Assembly (NCBI GenBank): GCA_019637195.1
Contig: JAHBWA010000027.1
Span: 17,007-81,006 of the forward strand
DNA: 64,000 nt
Direction of reading: 5' to 3'
Source of the DNA: Labilithrix sp.
Lineage (GTDB): Bacteria > Myxococcota_A > Polyangia > Polyangiales > Polyangiaceae
This document shows positions 12,584 through 20,738 of the stretch, piece after piece. A model generated the notes under the pieces. It was not told the DNA's origin and ran no database searches. It worked only from the letters and a program-made list of their open reading frames with translations. Both the position numbers and the translations under genes were made by a program. The stretch's first letter is position 1. Every line of letters begins with the position of its first letter.

Positions 12584-14079
12584 AGAGCTTCCGTTTTGGA
12601 GTGGGCGCCGCCGCGCTCGCCACGATCGCCGCGTGCGCGACGTCCGACGACCGACGATCCGGCGCCGAGCCGGACGTCGATCGGGCCGACGGCGGCGGAG
12701 CGTCCCTACCCGACTCGCCGAAGGACGGCGGAGACGCCGTCGATCCGATCGAGCCAAAGGAGCTCGAGCGCTGCAGCTCCGACGGCTGGTGCGTCACGAA
12801 GCTCCCGGACGTCGATCTGGACCTCCGCGACATCCACCCGTTCGAGGCTCGCGCCTTCGCGGTCGCAGAGAGCATCACGCTCGGGATCCAGTTTCTCGAA
12901 TGGGAGAAGGCGACCGACGCCTGGAGATACATCGGCGAGGGCGGGCAGAACCAGTTCGATCGCGGCAAGTACGCGGGCGACATGTGGGCTGCGAGCGAGA
13001 ACGAGGTCTATTTCACCCTCGCGCCGGCCTTCGTCTACCACGGGATCCGACCCGACCCGTCGTCGCCGTTCACGTGGCGCGTCGCCCGCCTCGACGCCCC
13101 CGAGGCAGGCGACGCCGGAGCGCCCGCTCACGATCCAGGGCGGGTCTGGGCCGCGAACGTGGCGGCGAAGAGGTACGACCCGACGAAGCCGCCATACGAC
13201 TACTTCGCCCCGTCGCTGGGTGTCGACGGTGTGCCGTGGGGGGAGGTCTACGCGTGGTACGGTCCGACGCTCTTCCGGCATACGGTCGCCCAGAACGGGG
13301 ACGACCAGTGGGTCGTCGAGCACACGCTGACGGACGCCGAACATCCGGACGACGAGTTTCACATCCAGAGCATCGCCGGCGGCGCCGCCGACGACTTCTG
13401 GATCGGCGGCGTGCGCTCACGAGTCACCGACGACGGCGTACGCGAGCGCGCGTGCCCGCTCGCGGTGCAGCGACGGGCCGACGGCTATCACCACTTCCTC
13501 GATCACGTCGTCAATCCGACGGGCGACCCGACGAACCTGCTCTCGAACCTCTGCGACGCCAGACCGGGGGCCATGCGCCTCTTGGCCCGCCTCGAAGTGC
13601 CCGGCTACGACTTCGTGCTCGAGTACGAATATGGCGATGCCGGGTGGATGCGATCGCTCCGGCACATCGCTCCGAACACCGTCGTCGCGCTCAACGGCGC
13701 GAACAACCTCGTCTACCTGCAGTGGGACGAGGAGATGCCGCTCGCGCGGGTCAACGGCATCGAGCACGCTCCGAGCCCGATCGAAGATCTGAGCCTGCGC
13801 TACAACGCCCTCTGGACGGGCGAGGACGGCGCCTGGGTGGCCGGCAACGGCCTCATGCTCTCGTTCGACTACGCCCCGACCAACTGGAGCCGCGGCGTGG
13901 GCATTCTCAACAGCGGGACCGCCGGGGCGAACGTCATGCAGGCGACGACGTTCACCCTGTCGTCCATCGCACGAAACGGCGTCCCCCTCGGCGCGCCGCT
14001 CCACCAGGTGCGCGGAACCTCCAACTCGAACCTCTGGGCCATCGGATATCGCCATGCCTTCCACCGAACGAAGCCCTGA
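12580..14079 (+). CDS. Large lipoprotein, propeller-like, function unknown (third of five)
   Basis: A 499-residue lipoprotein with lipobox LATIAAC (~Cys19), an Asp/Gly-rich linker to ~residue 65 and a long mature domain with recurring tryptophan/aspartate-turn segments (DMWAASENEVYFTL, DDFWIGGVRS, GAWVAGNGLMLSFD, SNLWAIGYRHAF). These resemble the blades of the preceding gene's product and suggest a related but diverged beta-propeller. ATG 12580 overlaps the previous stop and has GGAGGA six bases upstream. The 3' end overlaps the next gene by 26 bases. I do not recognise a named family and see no enzyme motif. Confidence 0.78.
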   Translation: MKSFRFGVGAAALATIAACATSDDRRSGAEPDVDRADGGGASLPDSPKDGGDAVDPIEPKELERCSSDGWCVTKLPDVDLDLRDIHPFEARAFAVAESITLGIQFLEWEKATDAWRYIGEGGQNQFDRGKYAGDMWAASENEVYFTLAPAFVYHGIRPDPSSPFTWRVARLDAPEAGDAGAPAHDPGRVWAANVAAKRYDPTKPPYDYFAPSLGVDGVPWGEVYAWYGPTLFRHTVAQNGDDQWVVEHTLTDAEHPDDEFHIQSIAGGAADDFWIGGVRSRVTDDGVRERACPLAVQRRADGYHHFLDHVVNPTGDPTNLLSNLCDARPGAMRLLARLEVPGYDFVLEYEYGDAGWMRSLRHIAPNTVVALNGANNLVYLQWDEEMPLARVNGIEHAPSPIEDLSLRYNALWTGEDGAWVAGNGLMLSFDYAPTNWSRGVGILNSGTAGANVMQATTFTLSSIARNGVPLGAPLHQVRGTSNSNLWAIGYRHAFHRTKP

Positions 14080-15391
14080 ACGGGGCGCGTCGAGCTTCAT
14101 GCTCCTCACATCGCTGGTGGCTGCCGGCGGCATCGCGATCGCGTGCTCGAGCAGCGACGTGATCCTCGGGGCGAGCCCGGACACCGGGTCGGACGCCGCG
14201 CCGCCGCCCGTCGAAGACGCCGGCCTCGACGGGAGCCGCCCGCCCTTCGAAGGAGCGCCGCTGCCAGTCACGTGCGCCTCGGAGCCCTGCGCGGTGTCCG
14301 TCGTCACGACCCACGGCTCGGACTTGAACGTCCGCTCCGAAGGCTACTGCGCTCTGCTCAGCGACAAGACCGTCGCCTGCTGGGGCGCGAACGGTGACGG
14401 CCAGCTCGGTCGTGGCCCCTCGTACGTCTACGACAGCGCGACGCCCGCGCGCGTCGGCGGGCTGTCCGATGTCGTCGAGCTCGAGCACACGTGCGCCGTC
14501 ACGGCGGCGGGGGACGTCTTCTGCTGGGGCGCCGGGCCATTCCTGCAGGACCCCGAAGACACGGCCGCCATCACCAAGACCGCCTCTCCGGTAAAATTGC
14601 CGCTTCCTCCCGTCGCCCATATCGGCATCGGTCACGACGTCGGGTGCGCCGCCCTCGCCGACGGACGCGTCCTGTGCTGGGGCTCGAACGAGAGCGGGCA
14701 GCTCGCCCCGACCTGGGAAGATCCGCCCTCCGCCTCCGAGCCGATCGCCCGGGAGGTCCCCGACGGCGCCCCCGTTCGACGCGTCATGGTCGGCACGACC
14801 ACGTTCCTCCTCCGTGAGGACGGCACCGTCGTCAGCTGGGGCGCGAACCCTCCGCTCGGCCGCTCTTCGTCCCTCTTCCCCGATCCGACCCCCCGCCCCA
14901 TGGACGTGGCGAACGTCACCGGGCTCGACCTCACGCACGACAACGCCTGCATGGCGGCGGGCGGCGTCGTCCACTGCTGGGGCGTGCCCGTCTACCCCGG
15001 GATCCCGGCCACGCCGCTCGATCGCGCGCAGCCCGAGGCCGCCTTTACCCCCGAGCCAGTCGTCGACGTCGGGACCACGCGAACCTTCCTCGAGCGATGG
15101 GCGACGATTCCGTATCGATGGTGTGCCGTCGCTCACCACGGCAACGTCTACTGCTACGGCGCCAACGAGAGCGGGCAGGTCGGCGACGGCTCTCTCGACG
15201 AAGCCATCGAGGCGACGCAAGTCGCGGACCTCCCGGCGCCGGCCTCTCGGGTGAAGGTGACGACGAGCTCGAGCTGCGCGCTGCTCACCGACGGCACGGT
15301 CCGCTGCTGGGGCGCCAACTACTTCGGACAGCTGGGCAACGGACAGAACCGAGGCCGAAGCCTCGTCCCGGTCGAGGTCATCCTTCCATGA
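14054..15391 (+). CDS. RCC1-repeat lipoprotein (fourth of five)
   Basis: This 445-residue lipoprotein has lipobox GGIAIAC (~Cys31) and a short Asp/Pro linker. It then carries seven recognisable RCC1/ATS1-type blades, each centred on CWG or a close variant: VACWGANGDGQLG, VFCWGAG, VLCWGSNESGQ, VVSWGANPPLG, VHCWGVP, VYCYGANESGQVG and VRCWGANYFGQLGNG. The repeats predict a seven-bladed propeller. In bacteria such proteins are secreted or surface-bound and are likely to bind proteins or glycans; exchange-factor activity should not be assumed. The start overlaps the previous gene by 26 bases and the stop overlaps the next start by ATGA. Confidence 0.87.
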   Translation: MPSTERSPERGASSFMLLTSLVAAGGIAIACSSSDVILGASPDTGSDAAPPPVEDAGLDGSRPPFEGAPLPVTCASEPCAVSVVTTHGSDLNVRSEGYCALLSDKTVACWGANGDGQLGRGPSYVYDSATPARVGGLSDVVELEHTCAVTAAGDVFCWGAGPFLQDPEDTAAITKTASPVKLPLPPVAHIGIGHDVGCAALADGRVLCWGSNESGQLAPTWEDPPSASEPIAREVPDGAPVRRVMVGTTTFLLREDGTVVSWGANPPLGRSSSLFPDPTPRPMDVANVTGLDLTHDNACMAAGGVVHCWGVPVYPGIPATPLDRAQPEAAFTPEPVVDVGTTRTFLERWATIPYRWCAVAHHGNVYCYGANESGQVGDGSLDEAIEATQVADLPAPASRVKVTTSSSCALLTDGTVRCWGANYFGQLGNGQNRGRSLVPVEVILP

Positions 15392-17172
15392 AGCTAGGCA
15401 ATCCGTTCGCCGTCACCGTCTCCGTCGTCACGCTCGCGGCCGCCGCCGCGATCGGCGCGTGCAGTGAGGGCCGTGACTCCTTCCGGACACCCGACCAGGA
15501 CTTCAGCGCCGAGCCGACGCCCGACGCCGAGACTTGCGGCTTGCAGTGCTCGCGCGACGGCCGCCGCGTCCTCGACTCGTGCACGGGCGCGATCGCCGAG
15601 GAGTGCCCGGACGAGCTCGCCTGCGGCGGCGCGACCTGCCAGGAGCCGTGCGCGGCCGCCGCCGCGGACCAGCGCTCGGACGGCTGCGACTTCTACTTTC
15701 AGGCGCCCCCTCTCCACAAGCAACAGTCCGACTCGTGCTACGCGGCCTTCGTCGTCAACACGGCGGCTCTCCCCGTCGAGCTCGTGCTCGAACGCGACGG
15801 TGAAGAGCTCGACATCTCGGGCGCGACGTACAGCACCGTGCTCGGCGAGGCTACGCTCGTGCCACACCCGGGCCCCGTCGCCCCGGGCGAGAGCGTCATC
15901 GTCTTCGCGTCCGACCGCGATCCGGTCTTGCCGCCGGCCGCCCACGCGACGCCGTGCCCGCCGGGCGTGAAGGCGGCGCACTACTGGTCGTCGCAGTCGA
16001 TTCGCCACACCTCGATCGGGAAGTCGTTCCGCCTGAAGACGACCCGACCGGTCGCGCTCTCGACGATCTACCCCTTCGGCGGCGCGGACAGCTATCTGCC
16101 GTCGGCCACGCTCATCCATCCGGTCGTGTCCTGGTCCAAGGAGAACGTCCTCATCAACGGCTGGGAGGTCGTGCTCTCGGGCGATCCGCTCGCGCAGATC
16201 GTTGCCGCCGAGGACGACACGAAGGTGACGATCCACCCACGCAAGGATCTCGTCGGGACACCGCTCATCCCCGGCTCTCCGGCAGGCGTCCCCGTCACGT
16301 ACACGCTCCACCGGGGAGAGTTCCTCCAGATCACGCAGAAGGACGAGCTGACGGGGAGCTTCGTCGTCTCGGACAAGCCCACGAGCATCTTCGGCGGACA
16401 TCAGTGCGCCAACATCCCGTCGCACAGCCCGGCTTGCGACACGATGAGCCAGCAAATCCCGAGCTTCGAGCACTGGGGCTCGGAATACGCGAGCGCGGGC
16501 TACCGGCCGCGCATCCCGGGCGACGAGCAAGAGCCGATGCCCTACCGCATCGTCGCTGCCCGCGACGGCACGCGCTTCGAGTACGAACCGACGATCCCAC
16601 CTGGAGCGCCGACCGAGCTCCAGGCGGGTGAATCGGCGTTCTTCCCGGTGACCGTCGGCACGGGGATCGTCGTCCGCTCCCAGGGCGCAGAGCACCCCTT
16701 CTATCTCGCCGCCTACATGACCGGCTGCGGCGGCGACTACTTCGGCTCCCCGCGGTACCCGGGCTCGATGGGAGATCCCGAGTTCGTCAACGTCGCGCCC
16801 ACGGGCCAGTACCTCGACGCGTACAGCTTCTACGCCGACCCCACGTACGACGAGACCTCGCTCGTCATCGTCCGGCAGAAGTCGGACGGAAGGTTCCACG
16901 ATGTCTGGCTCGACTGCGCGGGCAACCTCGAGGCGTTCCGCCCGCTCGGGAGCCGCGGCGAGTTCGAATACACGCGCGTCGATCTCGGCCGCGGCGGCGG
17001 CGCCGGCGACACCTTCGGAGACCGCACGTGCACGAAGGGGCTACATCGGATGCGGAGCGAAGGCCCCTTCACGGCGACCGTCTGGGGGTGGGACCGCGCC
17101 GCCAGCTACGCTTCGCCGGGAGGCGTGGCGCATCGCAAGCTCGTCGACACGCCGCTCGTACCTCTGCGCTGA
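15388..17172 (+). CDS. IgGFc-binding-like lipoprotein (last of five)
   Basis: A 594-residue lipoprotein with lipobox AAIGAC (~Cys25). A short Cys-rich segment (~50-110, CGLQCSRDGR, CGGATCQEPC) precedes a long domain with features of the IgGFc-binding N-terminal family: LSTIYPFGGADSYLPSA followed by GWEVVLSGD, EDDTKVTIHP, LHRGEFLQIT and FGGHQCANIP. Members are extracellular, and the animal homologues bind protein ligands, so adhesion is the natural guess. It ends the operon; I see no strong intrinsic terminator behind it. The ATG overlaps the stop of the RCC1 gene. Family assignment is fairly secure; the ligand is unknown. Confidence 0.83.
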   Translation: MKLGNPFAVTVSVVTLAAAAAIGACSEGRDSFRTPDQDFSAEPTPDAETCGLQCSRDGRRVLDSCTGAIAEECPDELACGGATCQEPCAAAAADQRSDGCDFYFQAPPLHKQQSDSCYAAFVVNTAALPVELVLERDGEELDISGATYSTVLGEATLVPHPGPVAPGESVIVFASDRDPVLPPAAHATPCPPGVKAAHYWSSQSIRHTSIGKSFRLKTTRPVALSTIYPFGGADSYLPSATLIHPVVSWSKENVLINGWEVVLSGDPLAQIVAAEDDTKVTIHPRKDLVGTPLIPGSPAGVPVTYTLHRGEFLQITQKDELTGSFVVSDKPTSIFGGHQCANIPSHSPACDTMSQQIPSFEHWGSEYASAGYRPRIPGDEQEPMPYRIVAARDGTRFEYEPTIPPGAPTELQAGESAFFPVTVGTGIVVRSQGAEHPFYLAAYMTGCGGDYFGSPRYPGSMGDPEFVNVAPTGQYLDAYSFYADPTYDETSLVIVRQKSDGRFHDVWLDCAGNLEAFRPLGSRGEFEYTRVDLGRGGGAGDTFGDRTCTKGLHRMRSEGPFTATVWGWDRAASYASPGGVAHRKLVDTPLVPLR

Positions 17173-17563
17173 GCGGTCACCTGGGCCGGTGCGCCGTGGA
17201 AGCCGACCACGATCGTGACGGCGCCCGCCCGCCCGGCAGCGACTCACCGACTGGGGCCGCGGACGACGTCAGCGGTCCAGCGGGCCGGTCTGCGCGCCAC
17301 GAACGGGGCCGGGGCGCGGGCGATGACGCAGGCGATCGAGCGACACAGCACACGCCTGCTCCTCGAGCACCCGCAGGTTTGCTCGCGGCATCGGAGCGGG
17401 GATACGGCTGCCAAGGTTCGACCGCTACCGCACGCATGCTCGCGAGGCGGCGACGTCGCGTGAGAGGGCGCACGTCGTGTCGGCGTTCGCCGCGCCGCGC
17501 GCGGACCGCGATCGATCGCCGCCCCCAACGTCACCGCGCCGGCGCACCTGCTACGCTCCTGGG
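17173..17563 (+). other. Gene-free stretch between ECF operon and ferritin-like lipoprotein gene
   Basis: About 390 bases with no frame that looks coded by composition or start signals. The short frames here are arginine-rich shadows. I see no strong hairpin. The last bases hold the promoter-like hexamer described separately. Confidence 0.5.
17552..17557 (+). promoter_or_regulatory. Candidate -10 box for leaderless transcript of 17564 gene
   Basis: TACGCT lies six bases before ATG 17564, with no Shine-Dalgarno sequence between. The spacing puts transcription start at or next to the start codon. It is one of nine such cases in the window; no clear -35 box is visible. Confidence 0.45.
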
Positions 17564-18775
17564 ATGCACGCCTCCACGCTTCGCCGCCGGATCTTCGAGA
17601 CGCTCGCCACCTCGACGCTGCTGACCGCGGCGTGCGGCGGCCAGTCCACGGGCACCAGCGGCGGCCTCAGCTCAGGGGAAGCGACGAGCTCCGGCTCCAC
17701 CAGCTCCGGGGAGACGAGCTCGGGAGCGACGAGCTCCGGTGCGCCGACCCCGGCGACGTGCACCCACGGCCAGAAGGAGCGCTCATGCTTCGCGCCCGAC
17801 GGCATCATCACCAAGTCATCGGGCTACGGCGGCCGAGCGCCCGATCCCGACGCCGCCCCGCCGCCTCCCCCGACGCGCGAGGCGAACGGCTGCGTCGTCA
17901 TGGAGGAGGTGATGAACGGCTGCTGCAACGCCGCGATCTCGGGCCCCGTCCTCGAGGACGGCAAGTGCTGCTACGAGTTCTGCGCCGGCGCCTGCTGCGG
18001 ACGGCCGCTCGTCGTCGACGGCCTCGCGCGCGTCGCGGCGCCGTCGACGCGCGCCGACTGGGCGCCCGCGCGCTCGCCTCGCGCCGTCGACGGAGCGACG
18101 CGCGACGCGCTCCGCGAGGCGTGGACGCGCGACGCCCTGCTCGAGCACGCGTCGATCGCGTCGTTCGCGACCTTCACCCTCGAGCTCCTCGCCCTCGGCG
18201 CGCCCGCCGATCTCGTCGCCGCCGCGCAGGCGGCCACCGCCGACGAGATCGAGCACGCCCGCGTCACCTTCGCGATCGCCAGCGGCTACGCCGGCGGACC
18301 GCTCGGTCCCGGACCGCTCGACCTGAGCGGCGTCGTGCCCTCCACGAACCTCGCCGCGATCGCGGCCTCGTGCGTCCGTGACGGCTGCGTCAACGAGGCG
18401 ATCGCCGCCGCCGTCGCCGCCGCGCAAGCCGCGAACACCGTCGATCCGGAGCTCCGTGCCACGCTCGAGCGCATCGCCGACGACGAGGCGCGCCACGCCG
18501 AGCTCGCCTGGCGCTTCGTCCAGTGGGCGCTGTCGACCGGCCGCGCGGACGTCCGCGACGCGGTCGCCGCCGCGTTCGACGCGCCGGTCGCGGGGCCTCC
18601 CGCGCTCCCCGACGGGATCGACGCCGCGATCTGGACGGCGCACGGGCGTCTCCTCCCGAGCGATCACGCGAGCGTCATCCGCTCCGTCCTCGAGCAAGTC
18701 GTGGCGCCGTGCCGTGACCGACTCCCGCCGAGCGGGAGCCGCCGCGCGCCCGCTCCTCGCTCGTCCCTCCCGTGA
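17564..18775 (+). CDS. Ferritin-like-domain lipoprotein
   Basis: This 403-residue protein has lipobox LLTAAC (~Cys24), then a Ser/Gly/Thr linker with SSGETSSGATSSG-type repeats (~30-60). A cysteine-rich segment follows (~64-145, including NGCCN, KCCYEFCAGACCG). The C-terminal ~220 residues are four-helix-bundle-like, with carboxylate-bridge motifs LLEHASIASF and ADEIEHARVTF in the first half and GCVNEAIAAA and ADDEARHAEL in the second. That is the ExxH...E...ExxH spacing of ferritin/rubrerythrin-like di-iron proteins. A di-iron protein tethered to the cell envelope behind a Cys-rich module is unusual; iron storage, oxidant removal or oxygenase chemistry are all possible. The next gene starts 12 bases downstream. 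Confidence 0.82.
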   Translation: MHASTLRRRIFETLATSTLLTAACGGQSTGTSGGLSSGEATSSGSTSSGETSSGATSSGAPTPATCTHGQKERSCFAPDGIITKSSGYGGRAPDPDAAPPPPPTREANGCVVMEEVMNGCCNAAISGPVLEDGKCCYEFCAGACCGRPLVVDGLARVAAPSTRADWAPARSPRAVDGATRDALREAWTRDALLEHASIASFATFTLELLALGAPADLVAAAQAATADEIEHARVTFAIASGYAGGPLGPGPLDLSGVVPSTNLAAIAASCVRDGCVNEAIAAAVAAAQAANTVDPELRATLERIADDEARHAELAWRFVQWALSTGRADVRDAVAAAFDAPVAGPPALPDGIDAAIWTAHGRLLPSDHASVIRSVLEQVVAPCRDRLPPSGSRRAPAPRSSLP

Positions 18776-18787
18776 GCTGAGGTTCAC

Positions 18788-19327
18788 GTGACGAACCGCG
18801 GCGGAGGCCGCCTCCCCCACCTGCTCGACGAGGTCGAGGAGGCCGCCGCCGAGCTCGCGCGCGATCCTCGTCCGGCCGAGGGGCAGGACGCCGCGCGCCG
18901 CCTCCTTCGCGCGGTCTACGAGGTCGGCCTCGCGGCGGGGACCGCCCCGACGGCAGCAGGCGCGGAGGCGCTCGAGGACGCGGTCCGCCGGACCGCACCG
19001 CTGCTGTCTCGAGGTTGCCCCGCGCTCGCCTACGCCGTGGTCCTGCTGGAGAGCCGGTTCTACGGGAGCTGGGAGTGGGACTGGCGCCGCGCCGCCGAAG
19101 CCCGCTCGGCGCTGCAGTTCCTCCTCGACCTCTACCGGGGGACAGAGCTCGAAGCTGGATACGAGGCCCTGGGGACCGGAGAGCTCGACGCGCAGATGCG
19201 ATTCCGCGGCGAGCGAGACGGACACCTGTCACCGGCCTCCATCCCGGAGGGGATCCCCACGTCCCACTGGTGGTGGTGGGCGCCGGACGAACCGCCCACG
19301 ACCCGGAGCGCGCGAGGCGCGCCGTGA
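18788..19327 (+). CDS. Hypothetical soluble protein
   Basis: A 179-residue protein starting at GTG 18788, only 12 bases after the ferritin-like gene, so probably co-transcribed. The N-terminal ~140 residues look helical and rich in Ala/Glu/Arg. The end carries PEGIPTSHWWWWAPDEPP, a tryptophan-rich motif that looks conserved rather than random. There is no signal peptide, membrane segment or catalytic motif. I recognise no family. Codon use (strong third-position GC) supports it as a real gene. Confidence 0.65.
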   Translation: MTNRGGGRLPHLLDEVEEAAAELARDPRPAEGQDAARRLLRAVYEVGLAAGTAPTAAGAEALEDAVRRTAPLLSRGCPALAYAVVLLESRFYGSWEWDWRRAAEARSALQFLLDLYRGTELEAGYEALGTGELDAQMRFRGERDGHLSPASIPEGIPTSHWWWWAPDEPPTTRSARGAP

Positions 19328-19409
19328 AGGCGAGCCCGCGGCCTGCGCCGGCGCTGCCCCCGACGTCTCCGCTTGAAGGCCTGAAGGTGGAGTCGACGGC
19401 GCCGCGTCG

Positions 19410-20711
19410 TCAGTCGCCGGCGATCCGGCTGTGATCGCGCGTGTCGCGCATGCGCACGTAGACGACGAGCGACACCGCGATCGCCGCGGTCACGTACCAG
19501 TAGAACCCGCGCTCGACGTCGCGCGATTTGAACCAGAGCGCGACGTACTCGGCGGTGCCGCCGAAGACCGTGTTGGCGATCGCGTACGGCAGCGCCACGC
19601 CGAGCGTGCGGATCTCGGCCGGGAAGAGCTCCGCCTTCACGACGGCGTTGATCGCCGTGTAGCCGGAGACGATCGCGAGCGCGGCCACGACGAGCAAGAA
19701 CGCCACGTACGGATCCCGCGCGGCCGCGAGGCGCGTCATGATCGGGACCGTGAGGAGCGTGCCGAGCACGCCGAAGCCGATCATGAGCGGTCTACGCCCG
19801 ACGCGATCCGAGAGCGCGCCGACGACGGGCTGGAGCAGCATGAAGACGAAGAGGCCCGCGGCGGTGATGCGCGTGGCGGTCGTCTTCTCGAACCCCGACG
19901 TCACGACGAGGAACTTCTGCATGTACGTCGTGTACGCGTAGAACGCGAGCGTGCCCCCGGCGGTCAGCCCGACGACGATCGCCGCCTCGCGCGGGTGCTC
20001 GCGGAGGAGCCGGAGCGCGCTCGAGCGGCGCGTCCGACCCTCGGACCTCACCGTCTCGAACGAGCTCGTCTCGGTCAGCCCGCGACGCAGCCAGAAGACG
20101 CCGACCGAGAGCGCGCCGCCGACGGCGAACGGGATCCGCCAACCCCACGACGCGAGCGCGGCGGGCTCGAGCACGAGCTGGAGCACGAGCAAGACCGAGA
20201 GCGCGACGAGCTGCCCCGCGATCAGCGTGACGTACTGCAGGCTCGACCAGAACCCACGACGCCCGCGGCTCGCGATCTCCGCCAGGTAGGTCGCGCTCGC
20301 GCCGTACTCACCGCCGACGCTGAGGCCCTGGACGAGGCGCGCGGCGACGAGGATGACCGGCGCGGCGACACCGGCGGCGCTGTAGCCGGGCGCGCAGGCG
20401 ATGATCATCGAGCCGGCGCACATCAGCGTAACCGAGAGGGTGAGCCCCGCCTTCCGCCCGTGACGGTCGGCGTAGATGCCCATCAACCAGGCGCCGAGCG
20501 GGCGCATGACGAAGCCGACCGCGAACACGGCGGCGGCGGCGAGGAGCTCGGAGGTGCGGTCGCCGGAGGGGAAGAAGATCGGCGCGAAATAGAGCGAGAA
20601 CGCCGAGTAGACGTACCAGTCGTACCACTCGACGAGGTTGCCGGCCGAGCCGGCGAGCATCGAGCGGACGCGGGCCGCGCGGCTGACCGCGTTCGTCGTC
20701 ACCTCACTCAC
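19410..20711 (-). CDS. MFS transporter, metabolite:H+ symporter (KgtP-like) family
   Basis: A 433-residue inner-membrane protein with about 12 hydrophobic segments. The start NLVEWYDWYVYSAF, the loop motif GIYADRHGRKAG between helices 2 and 3, and ARLVQGLSVGGEYGASATY are signatures of the metabolite:H+ symporter subfamily (alpha-ketoglutarate permease KgtP, proline/betaine ProP, shikimate ShiA). The second-half loop GALSDRVGRRPLM is also present. The substrate is probably a small organic acid or zwitterion; it cannot be fixed from sequence. The gene lies 27 bases downstream of the 20739-22079 gene on the same strand. Confidence 0.9.
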   Translation of the reverse strand: MSEVTTNAVSRAARVRSMLAGSAGNLVEWYDWYVYSAFSLYFAPIFFPSGDRTSELLAAAAVFAVGFVMRPLGAWLMGIYADRHGRKAGLTLSVTLMCAGSMIIACAPGYSAAGVAAPVILVAARLVQGLSVGGEYGASATYLAEIASRGRRGFWSSLQYVTLIAGQLVALSVLLVLQLVLEPAALASWGWRIPFAVGGALSVGVFWLRRGLTETSSFETVRSEGRTRRSSALRLLREHPREAAIVVGLTAGGTLAFYAYTTYMQKFLVVTSGFEKTTATRITAAGLFVFMLLQPVVGALSDRVGRRPLMIGFGVLGTLLTVPIMTRLAAARDPYVAFLLVVAALAIVSGYTAINAVVKAELFPAEIRTLGVALPYAIANTVFGGTAEYVALWFKSRDVERGFYWYVTAAIAVSLVVYVRMRDTRDHSRIAGD

Positions 20712-20738
20712 GTCACCACGCGGCCGCTGCTCGCGGCC

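Noticed and set aside
17215..17463. 82-codon plus-strand frame in the gap after the ECF operon
   Set aside because: Composition is like shadow frames; no start signal and no recognisable feature.
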